DNA of 64,000 bases. It comes from Cunninghamella blakesleeana (lineage: Eukaryota; Mucoromycota; Mucoromycetes; Mucorales; Cunninghamellaceae). The stretch's first letter is position 1. Each line of letters begins with the position of its first letter. Location of the stretch: NCBI GenBank assembly GCA_017871115.1, contig JAFCIZ010000004.1, positions 1,216,501 through 1,280,500 of the forward strand. The letters run 5' to 3'. Both the position numbers and the translations under genes were made by a program. Under the pieces are notes generated by a model. The model was not told where the DNA came from. It was given only the letters and a program-made list of their open reading frames with translations, and did no database searches. Of the stretch, positions 37,821 through 48,824 are shown piece after piece.

Positions 37821-37849
37821 CTACTTGTAAAACAACTGGCGCTCACTGG
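37821..37849 (+). repeat. PBS-like motif, copy 3
   Basis: Reads CTACTTGTAAAACAA directly joined to CTGGCGCTCACTGG. The two halves are adjacent here, whereas copy 2 has a few bases between them. Confidence 0.5.
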
Positions 37850-38081
37850 AATTATCTTATTTATAATTAATATAAATACAAACTCTCTTATTTTATTTTA
37901 ACAAAAATAACTCTTACCAAAAACACACACAACACATGCAGCAACCTACTTAACAAAAAAAAAAAAAAAAATAAGGTTCAGTATACATGTAAATGGTGTA
38001 AGCATATGGACAAGCCATCTTAAACACGGACCATGTTATAATGTTCATCACCACCTTTTTTTTGGTTCAAGTAACACCAAA

Positions 38082-38129
38082 CCTGGGCCTCGAACCAGCG
38101 ACTTTTAAACTAGCTTTCGCTCTAAGAAA
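38082..38129 (-). pseudogene. tRNA-derived element (SINE-like), minus strand
   Basis: On the minus strand it reads TTTCTTAGAGCG, AAAGCTAG, AAAAGTCGCTGGTTCGAGGC, CCAGG. The TAGAGCG piece matches the 3' side of a tRNA D-arm and GGTTCGAGGCC matches the B-box of an RNA polymerase III promoter. No complete acceptor stem is present. It fits the head of a tRNA-derived SINE or a broken tRNA gene. Confidence 0.4.
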
Positions 38130-39374
38130 TCTATTTGAAAAAGCGAAAACTGAAAAATTTTCGAAAAATTTCTTTTATTTATAGTTAATAAATTTTTTAA
38201 AAAACGAGTTTTTATCTTAAAATAAAGCGTAAGAAATAAAATAACCAAAAATTAAATAATGATGTATTTATTATGTAAATATTGTATTTTTTACTAGCTT
38301 TTTTACTAATAATTTAAAAAAACGGTATGGTCATTGCCCAGAAAAAGCAAACCTCTTGGAGTAGTTTTTTATGTATATGTTTATGCCCAAAAGTCCAAAA
38401 AAAAAATTATCCAAAATTTAAGCCTAAATTTTTTTTATAATATTTATACTTAGGGTAATAAAAATGAAAAAATATTAATCGTAATTTGACTTGGATCCTG
38501 TTCATTAGGGAGGAGGTATACTTTGGGTAATCTTTACTTGAAAGTAAATTAGTATCTAAAATCGTTTCTGGTACTAAGCAAGCTGAATTTAGAAGCAGTT
38601 ACCATACTATAAACACCAAAATAAACTATCCATTTTTATCAAAATGATATTAAGCTGTACTTATTTGGATACTTCTGGTTGTATCAATTTTGAACTCGCA
38701 AAAAAAATTATCTTTTTAAAAAAAAATAAAAAAAGGTAATAACCAAGACGAACCTTTACATTCGAATTATTATCTAATATATTACCAACGTTATATAAAA
38801 TAAAATATTATACATTTTTTTTAAAATCATATATTTTATTGAAATAAGATAATTTTTTACATATAATAATATATTCCATAAATTATATTATCTCAAGAAT
38901 CATCACCAATGGTTATAAATGAATTATTACATTTCGTTTAAATAATAGTTAATTGTTTTATTTTATTTTAATTATGAATGTTCATCCAACAGCTAATATT
39001 TATACATATATAGTGCGAATATATCTTTATGGCCTTTACTTTAATTATCTATTATTTTTAATAGCTAAATTCAATTTATAAAAATAGGAAATATTGACAA
39101 ATAAATAGATATATTTATAATGAATTAAAAAAATGTTAGCATAAAATAATACGGAACTTAAAACCGATTAAAAAAATCAGGCACCTTTTTATATCTACGA
39201 ATATTATTTTTCTCCTTTTTTTAAAAAAATACCTTGCTTTTTTTTTTTTTTTTATCTATGAATTTACAAAAGTTGGATGATCATTTTTTATTCTTTTTTG
39301 GTTTTTATTTAACTGTATCAAATGAATAAATAGATTTATGCATTTTTTTTTAATAATAATAAAAAAAAAATTAT

Positions 39375-39855
39375 TTATTTAGCAGCTTGTTTTTGGAATC
39401 TGAATCTGGGAGGAGCACGATTACGACGATCAACTACGGAACGTACACGGACAACACGAGCATGAATAGCACAAGATACACAGTAATGTAATTTAACGTA
39501 TAACTTGGGGATGGTGTATTCTTCATAAACGGAAGCTTCTTGAAGATCACGAACAGCAGCGGCTTCAACCATGTTACGGATGGTGAATCTCTTGATAGCC
39601 TTGTCCTAATTTATTTATATTATTCATCAGTATTAGTATATATATCCCCATTTTTTATTATTTATTGTTGTGTTCACTATTCTTTATTATATAATATATT
39701 TACCTTAGGACAACATCTGTAACAGTTGATACAACGAACAAACTTGTTGTGACCACGACCGTGTTTATTACGTCCGTTATTTCTTCTCTTGCAAGTCTAT
39801 TTTTTATAATAAAATGGGAGTAATATGTATTTTATATAAAAGTATTAATAAAGTC

Positions 39856-39888
<33 letters not shown>

Positions 39889-40233
39889 TTATGCAAATTC
39901 TTTAAGAAATCATCAATAAAATCCAATCCCGGTTAAGTGTATATTTAAAATTATTGATAAAGGTGATATGTACTATTTACTGATATATAAATAATTCCAT
40001 TTACTGATTGTATGTTTATATTTATATATGTATATTTATACAGATATATGTATATTATATATATTATAAAAATAAAATGAATAGTGATTACTCATGTTTT
40101 TTTTTTTAAAAAAAAAGATATATAATTTTAAAGGATGTATATAGTTTGATAGATTAATATAGTATTGAATTGGATAACGGATGGATGATTGATGATTTCA
40201 TTGAAGTTGCATTGCTGTGTATGTCTTTACCAT
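39375..40233 (-). CDS. RPS26: 40S ribosomal protein S26
   Basis: Three coding exons give 108 aa: 40233-40231 (the AUG alone), 39796-39704, 39605-39375. The protein shows the eS26 pattern [14 protein letters not shown], the zinc-site cysteines C-I-N-C-Y-R-C and C-V-S-C, and [11 protein letters not shown]. It binds the mRNA exit channel of the small ribosomal subunit. The start was chosen because the first internal exon begins T-C-K-R-R in phase 0 and the only good upstream partner is AATATG|GTAAAG at 40233. The first intron is 434 bp, long for this genome. Codon use is strongly biased, as in highly expressed genes. Confidence 0.88.
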
Positions 40234-41629
40234 ATTGAGAACTGGAAAAAAGAAAGAACATTTAATTTTGATAGCTGTTGGATATTTTGGCTCTAAAAAA
40301 TTTAAATCCCGTCACCGGATTTTTTTTGGTTTTTCGACTGCCTAAAAAAATAAAATAATGCCATCTTTAATATCTTCCGCTAATAAAACATATACCCTTT
40401 TATTATTTTAATTTATGCATGTTTCATGATAACTTATTTAAGATATATATATATATAATGGTTATGGTAATAATATAAATAATAAATGGGTAATCAATCA
40501 ACATGATGGTTATTGAAGTATTAGCATTTTTTATCTACGAAAAACAAAGTTCGACATATAGTACATTTATTCAATCAAAACATATTTTCCTTTTATCTAT
40601 CAGTTCATAATTATATGTATATTTTATTATGATATTGAAGGGGATAAACATGAGTATTGGTTTTTAAAAATTTGCAAACTGAATTAATATTATGTAATGT
40701 ATGAATATATATGAATATATAATTAATAAGAGTAATAGGTTACCAAAATGTTCTTAACAAAAAAGTAATAATACCTGAATAATCAGCAATAATATTGATA
40801 GTAAAAAAAGCAAACACAATTAGCGGCAAGCTTAACTATGCACTATCAATGCAACGGTAGAAATAATAATATAATCAGTAAAGGAAATGTAATAAAGGGA
40901 ATATATCACCACAAGAATATACGAGTGATTCTTTTTATATACATAAGTATATTCCAAAGCAAATGGGGTATTTTATATTACACTCAACGATATACAAATA
41001 TATGCCTAATTGTAAAATTTTTTTTTTTTTGAATATTATCAACATTTGTAATCAATAATGGATAGAGTTTCTAATATATACAATGTATTTATAATCGTAG
41101 TCGAAATTAAAAATTAAAGCAGCCAAATGCATGCATATATGGTGTCCTCGTTTTGATCATCCTACAGATCATTTGGGTTTGTCTTTTTTATCGCTAATGA
41201 GTGTGGTTATTATTTCAATAAGGATAAACAAAATAAAAATAGTAGGGTTAAATTATTGTCTATATATTTTTTTTTGTGAATAAATAGCTTATAAACAAAA
41301 GATTATAATTTTTTTAAAAAATATATATAGAAAGTGGTTAACTGTTTATTACTCCCATTTGTTAAATTCCTACACTAACCCTATATTTCTTTCTTACTTT
41401 TTGTTATTTTATCGAATATAAGCTGTTTATTTCAAATATATAAATTTTTAATTACTTATTTTTATTTTTGTTACATAGAATATAATACATATTATATTTT
41501 TGATTTAGTAATACACACAAATATAATATATATATATATATATTATATAATACAAGAGTGATCAAAATAAGATGGAATAAATAAAACCAAAATACTCGAT
41601 AGTTATATGGATAGATAGGTTGATGTTAT
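40234..41629. other. Intergenic, 1.4 kb
   Basis: Holds the RPS26 promoter at 40234-40380, including a GC-richer patch CCCGTCACCGG near 40309, and the 3' end of the SNF2 gene. A 64-codon open frame at 40838-41032 has no support. TA run near 41527. Confidence 0.45.
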
Positions 41630-44600
41630 TTACTGAAAAGTTACTTTTGATATTTTCTTCTTTTTCTTTGGTGTATCATCCTTATCGTTATCATCAATAG
41701 CTGTGAGGTCGATAACAGATCTTTTCATAGGTTGTGAAATGACACTTATAGGTTTATTCAATTTAATTATCTTTTGTTGATATTTCTTATTTTTTAATTG
41801 AATAATATGATTGGGTTTTGGTACAAAGTTGGCATGATTTAATATATTTTGAAGTCTTTTATCGTTATAAAAATCAGCTTTTGTATTATCATGATGTTCT
41901 AATGAAAAATAAAATAAAGCAGTAATAAATGAATAAACATCAGTGTAATTATTATTATTATTAATAATATTATTTTTACATTAATTTATTTATTTTTAAT
42001 TACCTGTAATTGTGTCTCTTCTTTTTAATAACGCATCTTCAATTGAGTTTCTAATGACTAATATTTCTACATAAACAGGGTTTTTTTGCCCAATACGATG
42101 AGCACGTTTGATAGCTTGTTGTTCCATTGCCGATTGCCAGACAGGACTAACAAAATAAACACGTGTTGCGGAGGATAGATCAATCCCATAAGCAGCTTTT
42201 TGCACGGCCATAATCATTACATTTGCATTTTCCGAAGTATTAAAGGTTATAATTGTTTGCGATCGTTGATTGTTTGTCTATCGTAAAAAAAGAAGATTAT
42301 ATTATAAAAATAATATTCATAGAGAACTCTTTATATAAATATACAAATAAATATATAATATAATTACGTACCATAGAAGATTCTAAATACATGAGAGTTC
42401 TCACTTTTACTAATTTTAAAGCCAAATAAATTTCCTGCATTTCATTATAGTATTGAGAAAAAATGATACATTTTTCGTTTGAATGGTAGGTAAGAATTTG
42501 ATCTACAAGATAGTTGATTTTACTGCTGCTACTACATAGAACCTGAACTTCTTTAAATACATTACGGGTATAAAAAGTCATCCCAGTGACATCGTTCAAT
42601 TCTTCACGTACATAATCCATTTCTTCTTTATTCATCTCCAGTTGATCCAGTGATATATTTAATGTTTCGGTGACGTTAATAGATGACGATGATGACGACG
42701 ACGACGACGATAAGCCGCCCTTTTCATGCACTAATTGATAGATTTTTTTACGTATGATATTTGATGCGATGCGTTCCCATTGTTTTGTTGCCTTTTGCTT
42801 CTTTTCCTTACTATTATTTCCTTTTGTCATTATCTTCTCTATAGATTGTTTTGATTTTTCGTACAGCTCGGTACTTTCAATGATATTGGATTCACTATCA
42901 TAAACATAGATTCCCATGCTATTGTCTTGCATTTTACTATCTGTTAAATAATGAACTAAATCTACAAGTATATCCCCGCTAATAATACAGTGGTCATTCC
43001 AAGGATTTTGGATAGTATGACTGTTTTTATTACTATGGTCATTACCATCATCCCATATAGGAAGATAGGCACCATGGTCACCTTGGGACCAACCCCAATG
43101 TTCCCTGAATAATTTTGGTAAACCTTGGACTACAAACGATACTTCATGCTTCGTCATCATATTCATAAATACAGTGTCATTTAACGCCATTTCAAATAAA
43201 TCTTTAATTTGCCTTAATCCAAGTTCATCTTCAGCTCCATAACTCTCCTTGCCTTCGTCTACTTGTTTTAATTTTTCAACACAATTTGAATAGGATGATT
43301 TTAAAGATGGGATATCAATGGAATGCCATGTACAGCTATTATTATTAAATAGCAATATATATAAAGTATAATTTTTAATTGATTTTATCAATTAGATATT
43401 TATATTATATTTACATATACTTTATTTTATTTTTATATTTATTTCTATTTGAATAATTGAAATATGTAAAAAATTACCTTTGTCTCATATTGGATACTGT
43501 TTCACGAAGTGATTTAACATTGTTTTTACTAAATAAATAATCTGGTCCTTCCCTTTTTGATAATATAGCATTTAAACTGATTAAAGAGATTTGACAATTA
43601 TGAGCCTGTTAAAGGAAGAAAAAAAGATAAAGGAAATGAAGAAGAGGGGAAGGAAACATAGTATAGCATATAAAAATAAATAAATATACAGTAAATTACA
43701 ATATTTATTGTATATTATTATACATATTTTTTATTACGACTTACTAGCCATTGATAGTAATCAAAATCCAAAAGAACTGTTTGAGTATATAATGGAGGCA
43801 AGGTGACATCATTTTCTATATCCTTTTTTTGATTTCGTATCATTAATCTACACATTAGGTTATCGAGATTATAAACTGACCATGGTTGTTGTTTCATAAA
43901 TGGTTTTACGATAAGACGATTCCAGAGGTATTTATAATGATTGAATGGTGGTAATTTTAGAATTTCGCCAAAGATTATACCTAATCTATATGAAGAGTAG
44001 ATCAAATCAAATAAAAGAAATTTAAGTAGAAATACATCAATAAATAATAATATTCTTTCTTTACTATTATTATTATTGTTATTATTAATAATGATATTTT
44101 ATAAATTTACTTTGCCAAATCTTCATCCAATTCTTCTTGATTTGACCGTGAAATTGCTACTTCAGTTAAATTGGAAGAAGGTGTACCAGTACATACCCAG
44201 AACCAGCAGGAAAATAGTTTTGCTGCCAGACTACTATGCCTAGAATTTCTTGAAGAGAGAGAATGCCCTTCATCTATTAAAAGCATTATAAAAATCGGAA
44301 TGGATCAGTCATTCACTTTTTAAAAAATAAAAATAAAAATAAGATTCAACCAAATTTTTATAAAATAAAAAAATAACCAAACGCACCCACAATGACCCTT
44401 TTCCAGTGCACTTGTAATAATGGTGAGATATATTTTGGTTTAGGATGAATAGCTTGACATAGAGGATTTTTCACTAGGATATTATCAATATAGGCACAAT
44501 CACATTGTCTAGGTATGCCTATACAATTAATTAATTGATCATATAAAATTAATAATGAAGAAAAAAAAATATGGCAATTTTTTTGATTTTCATTTTTAAT

Positions 44601-46618
44601 ATATACCTTGAAATTCTAAACCACCATAGGAATATTCATAAGAGAATCGGCTTTGGCTGATGAGAATAAGATCAGAATGAACCAAAAGAGTTGGATGTGG
44701 AATACTTTTTTTGTTATCATCTAATACTATAAAATCTATTTGATCATCCATGATATGCTACAATATATGATGATAATAACAATAATTTGTATATTAAAAC
44801 ATGATTTTTTTTTTCATTTCTATATATATATATATATATTATCATAAATATATAATTACCTTATAAATTTCTCCAATCCATCTATATATTAAAAAATATA
44901 ATATAATAATAATAATAATAATAGTAATAGTAATAATATTTCAGTTTAATCATATAATACTAGTCGTATACATTTAAAAAATATTTGCTTACTTACTGTG
45001 CAACCAGATTATCAGGTACTATAATTTTTTTAAAATATATAAATAAATAAATAAATAAAAATTTAACAAGTTAATATATGAATTTAAGCAATTGCTTTTT
45101 GTTATTAATTTTTTTAAAAAAATAAATAATAAAATATCAAGATGATTACCTATAACCAAAGTAGCACTAGAAGGATATATTTTTAACGTTGTTATTTTTA
45201 AAGAACCGCGATGCTGGCGTTTAATAAGAGGAAAAGAAGTTTCCTGTTCTTGCCATTCATAATAGGGTGGGTATTTTTCTAGTTGTACATGAACATCCTC
45301 TGGTATATTATGTTTATGATTTTTCCAAGGAATTCGTTGCAAAAGCATTTGTTCTGTGGCTATAGTCTTTAGAGATTTAATTTTATTTGATAGTGCTTGA
45401 TCTTGGTATTGATTTATCATATCTGTCTTTAATTCAACATTTTCAATAGTTTTAAGTATTTGTTTTGTCACCATTATAGCAGAAAGGCATACGCAGGTTT
45501 TTCCTGTACCCTATCACAAAAAACCAATAAATAGCATACCCGTATGTATAATTAATATAAAATTGTGTTATATACATACGTATGTAAACAGTCCCATTTT
45601 TCTTTTTCTTCTTATATTTACCATATCTTCACATATGACTCCGCCACACACATCATCTATCATTGGCTTATCTACTACACAATCATTTGTTATTTGATTT
45701 ATATAATATTTAGTATTGTCCACCGAGATCAATTCTATCATAATTGGAGGCATATATTTTTGTGGTGCTAATTCACGTTGTACTAATTTCCATAATGATG
45801 CCTATATATACACATAAGAAGAGGTTGAGCAACTACAATAGTAATAAAAATAACAAACGTCTCTCATTTTTTTCTTCTTTTAATTTTATTTTTTTAATAG
45901 CATAGCAATAAAAGTTATATAATTACCTTTTGATAGTGATATAATTGTGTTTTCATACCCATAAGATAGTTTTTGTTCATGATATTATTTAATATTTCTT
46001 GAGCTATTGGGTTAACATTTTCAAGTTCTCTCTGTTTTGGAGAAGGCATTTGAATAAATATATCTAATAATGATTTTTGTATCTATTTATTATAATTTTT
46101 TTTTAAAAAGATAAAAGGTACATGAATTAATACTTTTATTACACATTATATACATACATACATACATACATATATATATATATTTCATTTTATTATTAGT
46201 TTACTGGAGAGGAAGAGTATACAGGAATAGTAGGAGTAGTATTCATATTTATTTGTTTCCCGATATAGACATCGATATTTCTATCCACCCATACTAAAAG
46301 ATCTAATAAAGAATCTTTACCAGGCATTTTAAGAAAAGATTCCTTAATGTTTTGATTTGATAATAAAGGTAAATAAATACGAATACGAATAAAATTCTTT
46401 GTTGTAATTGTTAAGAATTGACAACAGGTAGTATAGATTTTATTATCTAATTGTAAACGTCTAAGGAGATTTGTCTTTTTTTGTTCTATAGGATGTATTG
46501 GCCATTCTTTTGTATTAAATGGTATCCAAGTGCCATTCTTGTTTGAATCATATGTTTTTCCTTCAAGTAATAAATCAATAGTACCAGCAGCAATGCTATT
46601 TTCAATCAAGTTTAACAT
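41630..46618 (-). CDS. SNF2-family DNA-dependent ATPase (Rad5/SHPRH-like)
   Basis: Fourteen exons give 1158 aa: 46618-46205, 46082-45927, 45801-45622, 45510-45150, 45018-44997, 44881-44860, 44757-44607, 44518-44387, 44273-44111, 43985-43745, 43605-43478, 43335-42372, 42277-42004, 41898-41630. Motif I is E-D-M-G-T-G-K-T at about 249-256, motif II D-E-G-H at about 480, motif III C-T-G-T-P near 508 and motif VI Q-Q-A-I-K-R-A-H-R-I-G-Q near 1045. The two lobes are separated by a long insert (about 650-870) with acidic and poly-Ser stretches. The layout recalls Rad5/SHPRH-type remodellers in DNA repair or chromatin, but no RING finger is visible. The ATG at 46618 was chosen over 46693 because the extra residues come from poly-A/T. 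The C-terminus is Lys-rich. Confidence 0.82.
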
Positions 46619-47328
46619 ATATAAATGTATGAAATATGAATTTAATAAAATGAAAAAAGTGAAAAAAAGGAAAAAAAAAAATTGATACTTCAAAAAAATT
46701 TAAACGCAGCGCGCTATTTGTTTTTTTTGCTTGACGCGTTCCTTTTTTTTTTTTAAAAAAAATAAAGTATCTTACCGTAGCTTTTTTATATATAATAATA
46801 ATAATAATAATAATACTAATAAAGAATAATATATTAGTAAAGTATAAAAGAAAGGATAAGAATAATAAAGATAAAACATTTTTTATATGTATTTATATTA
46901 AAACGGTATATATATTAATGCAAAAATATTTAAAACGCCGTTTTCTCTTTTATTATTTTTTGATCATATTTGTTTATTATTTATAAAACTATGTGTTTAT
47001 ATTTATATACATATATATATATACATATATATATAATATAAAAAAACAGCAATTATATAAAAAATGGATCACATGTACAAATACAAAAAAAAAAAAAAAA
47101 ATTGAGTTAGGTTGTAAAAAAAAAAAGAAAATTTCTCCTATCATAATATTTTTTTTTCTCTCTCTTTCACTTTTTGTATATATTTATTTTTTTGCCCCTT
47201 GTTTCGTTATTTATTATTATTATTATTTATTTATTTCAACCATAATATATATATATATATATAAATATATATAATATACTATAATATATACTATATATAC
47301 TTAATATTTATTTTTGTTATTATACGCC
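46619..47328. promoter_or_regulatory. Divergent promoter region, SNF2 gene and DEUBAD gene
   Basis: Two outward-facing genes share about 700 bp. Near 46706-46738 is a less AT-rich patch (GCAGCGCGC and GACGCGTTC) that contains an ACGCGT element, known in yeasts as the MluI cell-cycle box. That role here is only a suggestion. The rest is TA, ATT and poly-A/T. Confidence 0.35.
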
Positions 47329-47588
47329 ATGTATGATCCATATAGTGATGACTTATTATATTCACCATTATGTAAAAGGGAATTTACTGATATTCAATAT
47401 GAAGATGTAACTGCAGATACAAACAGATTATTAATTCGTTCACCAGAGTTAGAAGGTATGGATTCACAAACAAACTATTCATATAAACGATTTAAACAAG
47501 ATGAATATTCTATTCCTTATTTATCAACCAATTCAGCTAGTCCTTTAGCAACTGTGGATCTTGAAGTAAGTTTATTTTTATTATTTTT

Positions 47589-47621
<33 letters not shown>

Positions 47622-48824
47622 TTATATATATGAGTTTGCCGGTGTGTGTTACGTATTTTTTTTTTTGATCATTTATTTTTATTTTTTTCCCTTCTTTTTT
47701 TCCCATTATGGGGTAACTTTTTTCTATTTGATTAGACAATATTTAATATGGATAATTTTCAACAATTATCAATAGAAAAACGAAATGAATTACTGAAATT
47801 ATTACCAGCGCCTGATATTATACATGATATAAGCAATGGATCATCCTCCTGTTCTTCATCTACATCTTTACCATTAGAAGAAACTACAACTACATCGCTT
47901 CACCCTTCTTTTTTTTCAAGAAACGAAAACCCTATTTTTTGGTCAGGGTTTCATGATTGGCAGACTATGCTTGCTTCGGGTGAATTAGATCCAAAGCAAA
48001 AAGAATCTCCAACTTTGCAACATCCTCAAACTATGTCAACTTCTCCATTTAAGGTACAATAGATATATATATATTGAGAATCATCGAGAACAATCTTATA
48101 CATATATATTCTAATTATATGTTTTTTTTTTTATTTAATTTTGTTTTAACAGGACGATGCTTTTGAATTATATTGGGGTGAAATTTCTGATCGAGAAAAA
48201 ATGCATAATGTAGCTGGGTAAGAAAAAAATAAATAAAAATAAATGATCAAGAGATCAAATATCTTTAATGTTTTATGTTGGAAATAAAACGTAAACATTT
48301 ATTTTTTATTTATTTACTTAATTATTTTCTTATTAATATGTAGTGATTCCAAGAGTATAACTTTAAAAGATATGTGTAGAAAAGGGTTAATTAGGGTAAA
48401 TGATGTTATTGTTTATAAAAGAAACTTTAGTGCATGTAAAGTGATCGTATCAAAATCAATGAAAGTAAGTGATATATAAATAGATATAATAGTTAATAAA
48501 ATAAATAAATTTATAATTAAAAGAGAAGGAGAAAAAAAAAAAAAACAAATCCTGTATTTATTTATTTATTTGTCATTATAATTATTTTATAAATAGGTTG
48601 TTAAAGCAGATGGGACTTTAGGTTTATCAATTACGATGGATGATCAATTATTTGAAGATTTTGAAACTCCTACCGCATTAGAGACAAAAATTTTGGATCA
48701 TCATGGTAAAGTAGCTCGAGATAAAAGACCAAATGGAAACGCTTTTAAAAGTATTCGATTGATTAGAAATGGAAAAGATATGGGGAGATTGTTTGATATA
48801 AGAAAAGATGCTTTTGGTTCATAA
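47329..48824 (+). CDS. DEUBAD/ASXH-domain protein with C-terminal RAMA-like domain
   Basis: Five exons give 322 aa: 47329-47565, 47736-48053, 48153-48217, 48344-48464, 48597-48824. Residues 80-150 resemble the Asx homology (DEUBAD) domain: K-R-N-E-L-L-K-L-L-P-A-P-D, later P-S-F-F-S-R-N, then W-Q-x-M-L-A-S-G-E-L-D-P. This domain activates UCH37/BAP1-type deubiquitinases. Residues 208-322 resemble a RAMA domain: I-T-L-K-D-M-C-R-K-G-L-I, V-I-V-Y-K-R, A-L-E-T-K-I-L-D and R-P-N-G-N-A-F-K-S-I-R. The combination suggests a chromatin-linked deubiquitinase cofactor. The ATG at 47329 is the first in frame. Both domain calls come from pattern memory and need a profile search. Confidence 0.65.

Larger units (their letters stand above)
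36476..39374. other. Decayed repeat region, 2.9 kb
   Basis: No gene is supportable. The region has many small internal repeats: two related hairpins (TTTCTTAATTGAAAT / TTTCTTAAGTGAAAT) near 36846 and 36890, three copies of GTTGAT-(C/T)TTTATCC-like sequence near 37394, 37443 and 37505, and two PBS-like motifs. It also holds two tRNA-like remnants near 37187 and 38082. It looks like the resting place of retroelements and short interspersed elements. Confidence 0.5.

Noticed and set aside
39797..40230. snoRNA inside the long RPS26 intron
   Set aside because: A TTGATGA resembling a C box occurs on the coding strand near 39907, but no D box (CTGA) or terminal stem lies at a suitable distance.
40838..41032. 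64-codon frame in the RPS26/SNF2 intergenic region
   Set aside because: Low-complexity, no homology recognised, no neighbouring splice signals that extend it.
46619..46693. Upstream in-frame start of the SNF2 gene
   Set aside because: Would add only Phe/Leu-rich residues encoded by a poly-T tract; the ATG at 46618 starts family-like sequence.
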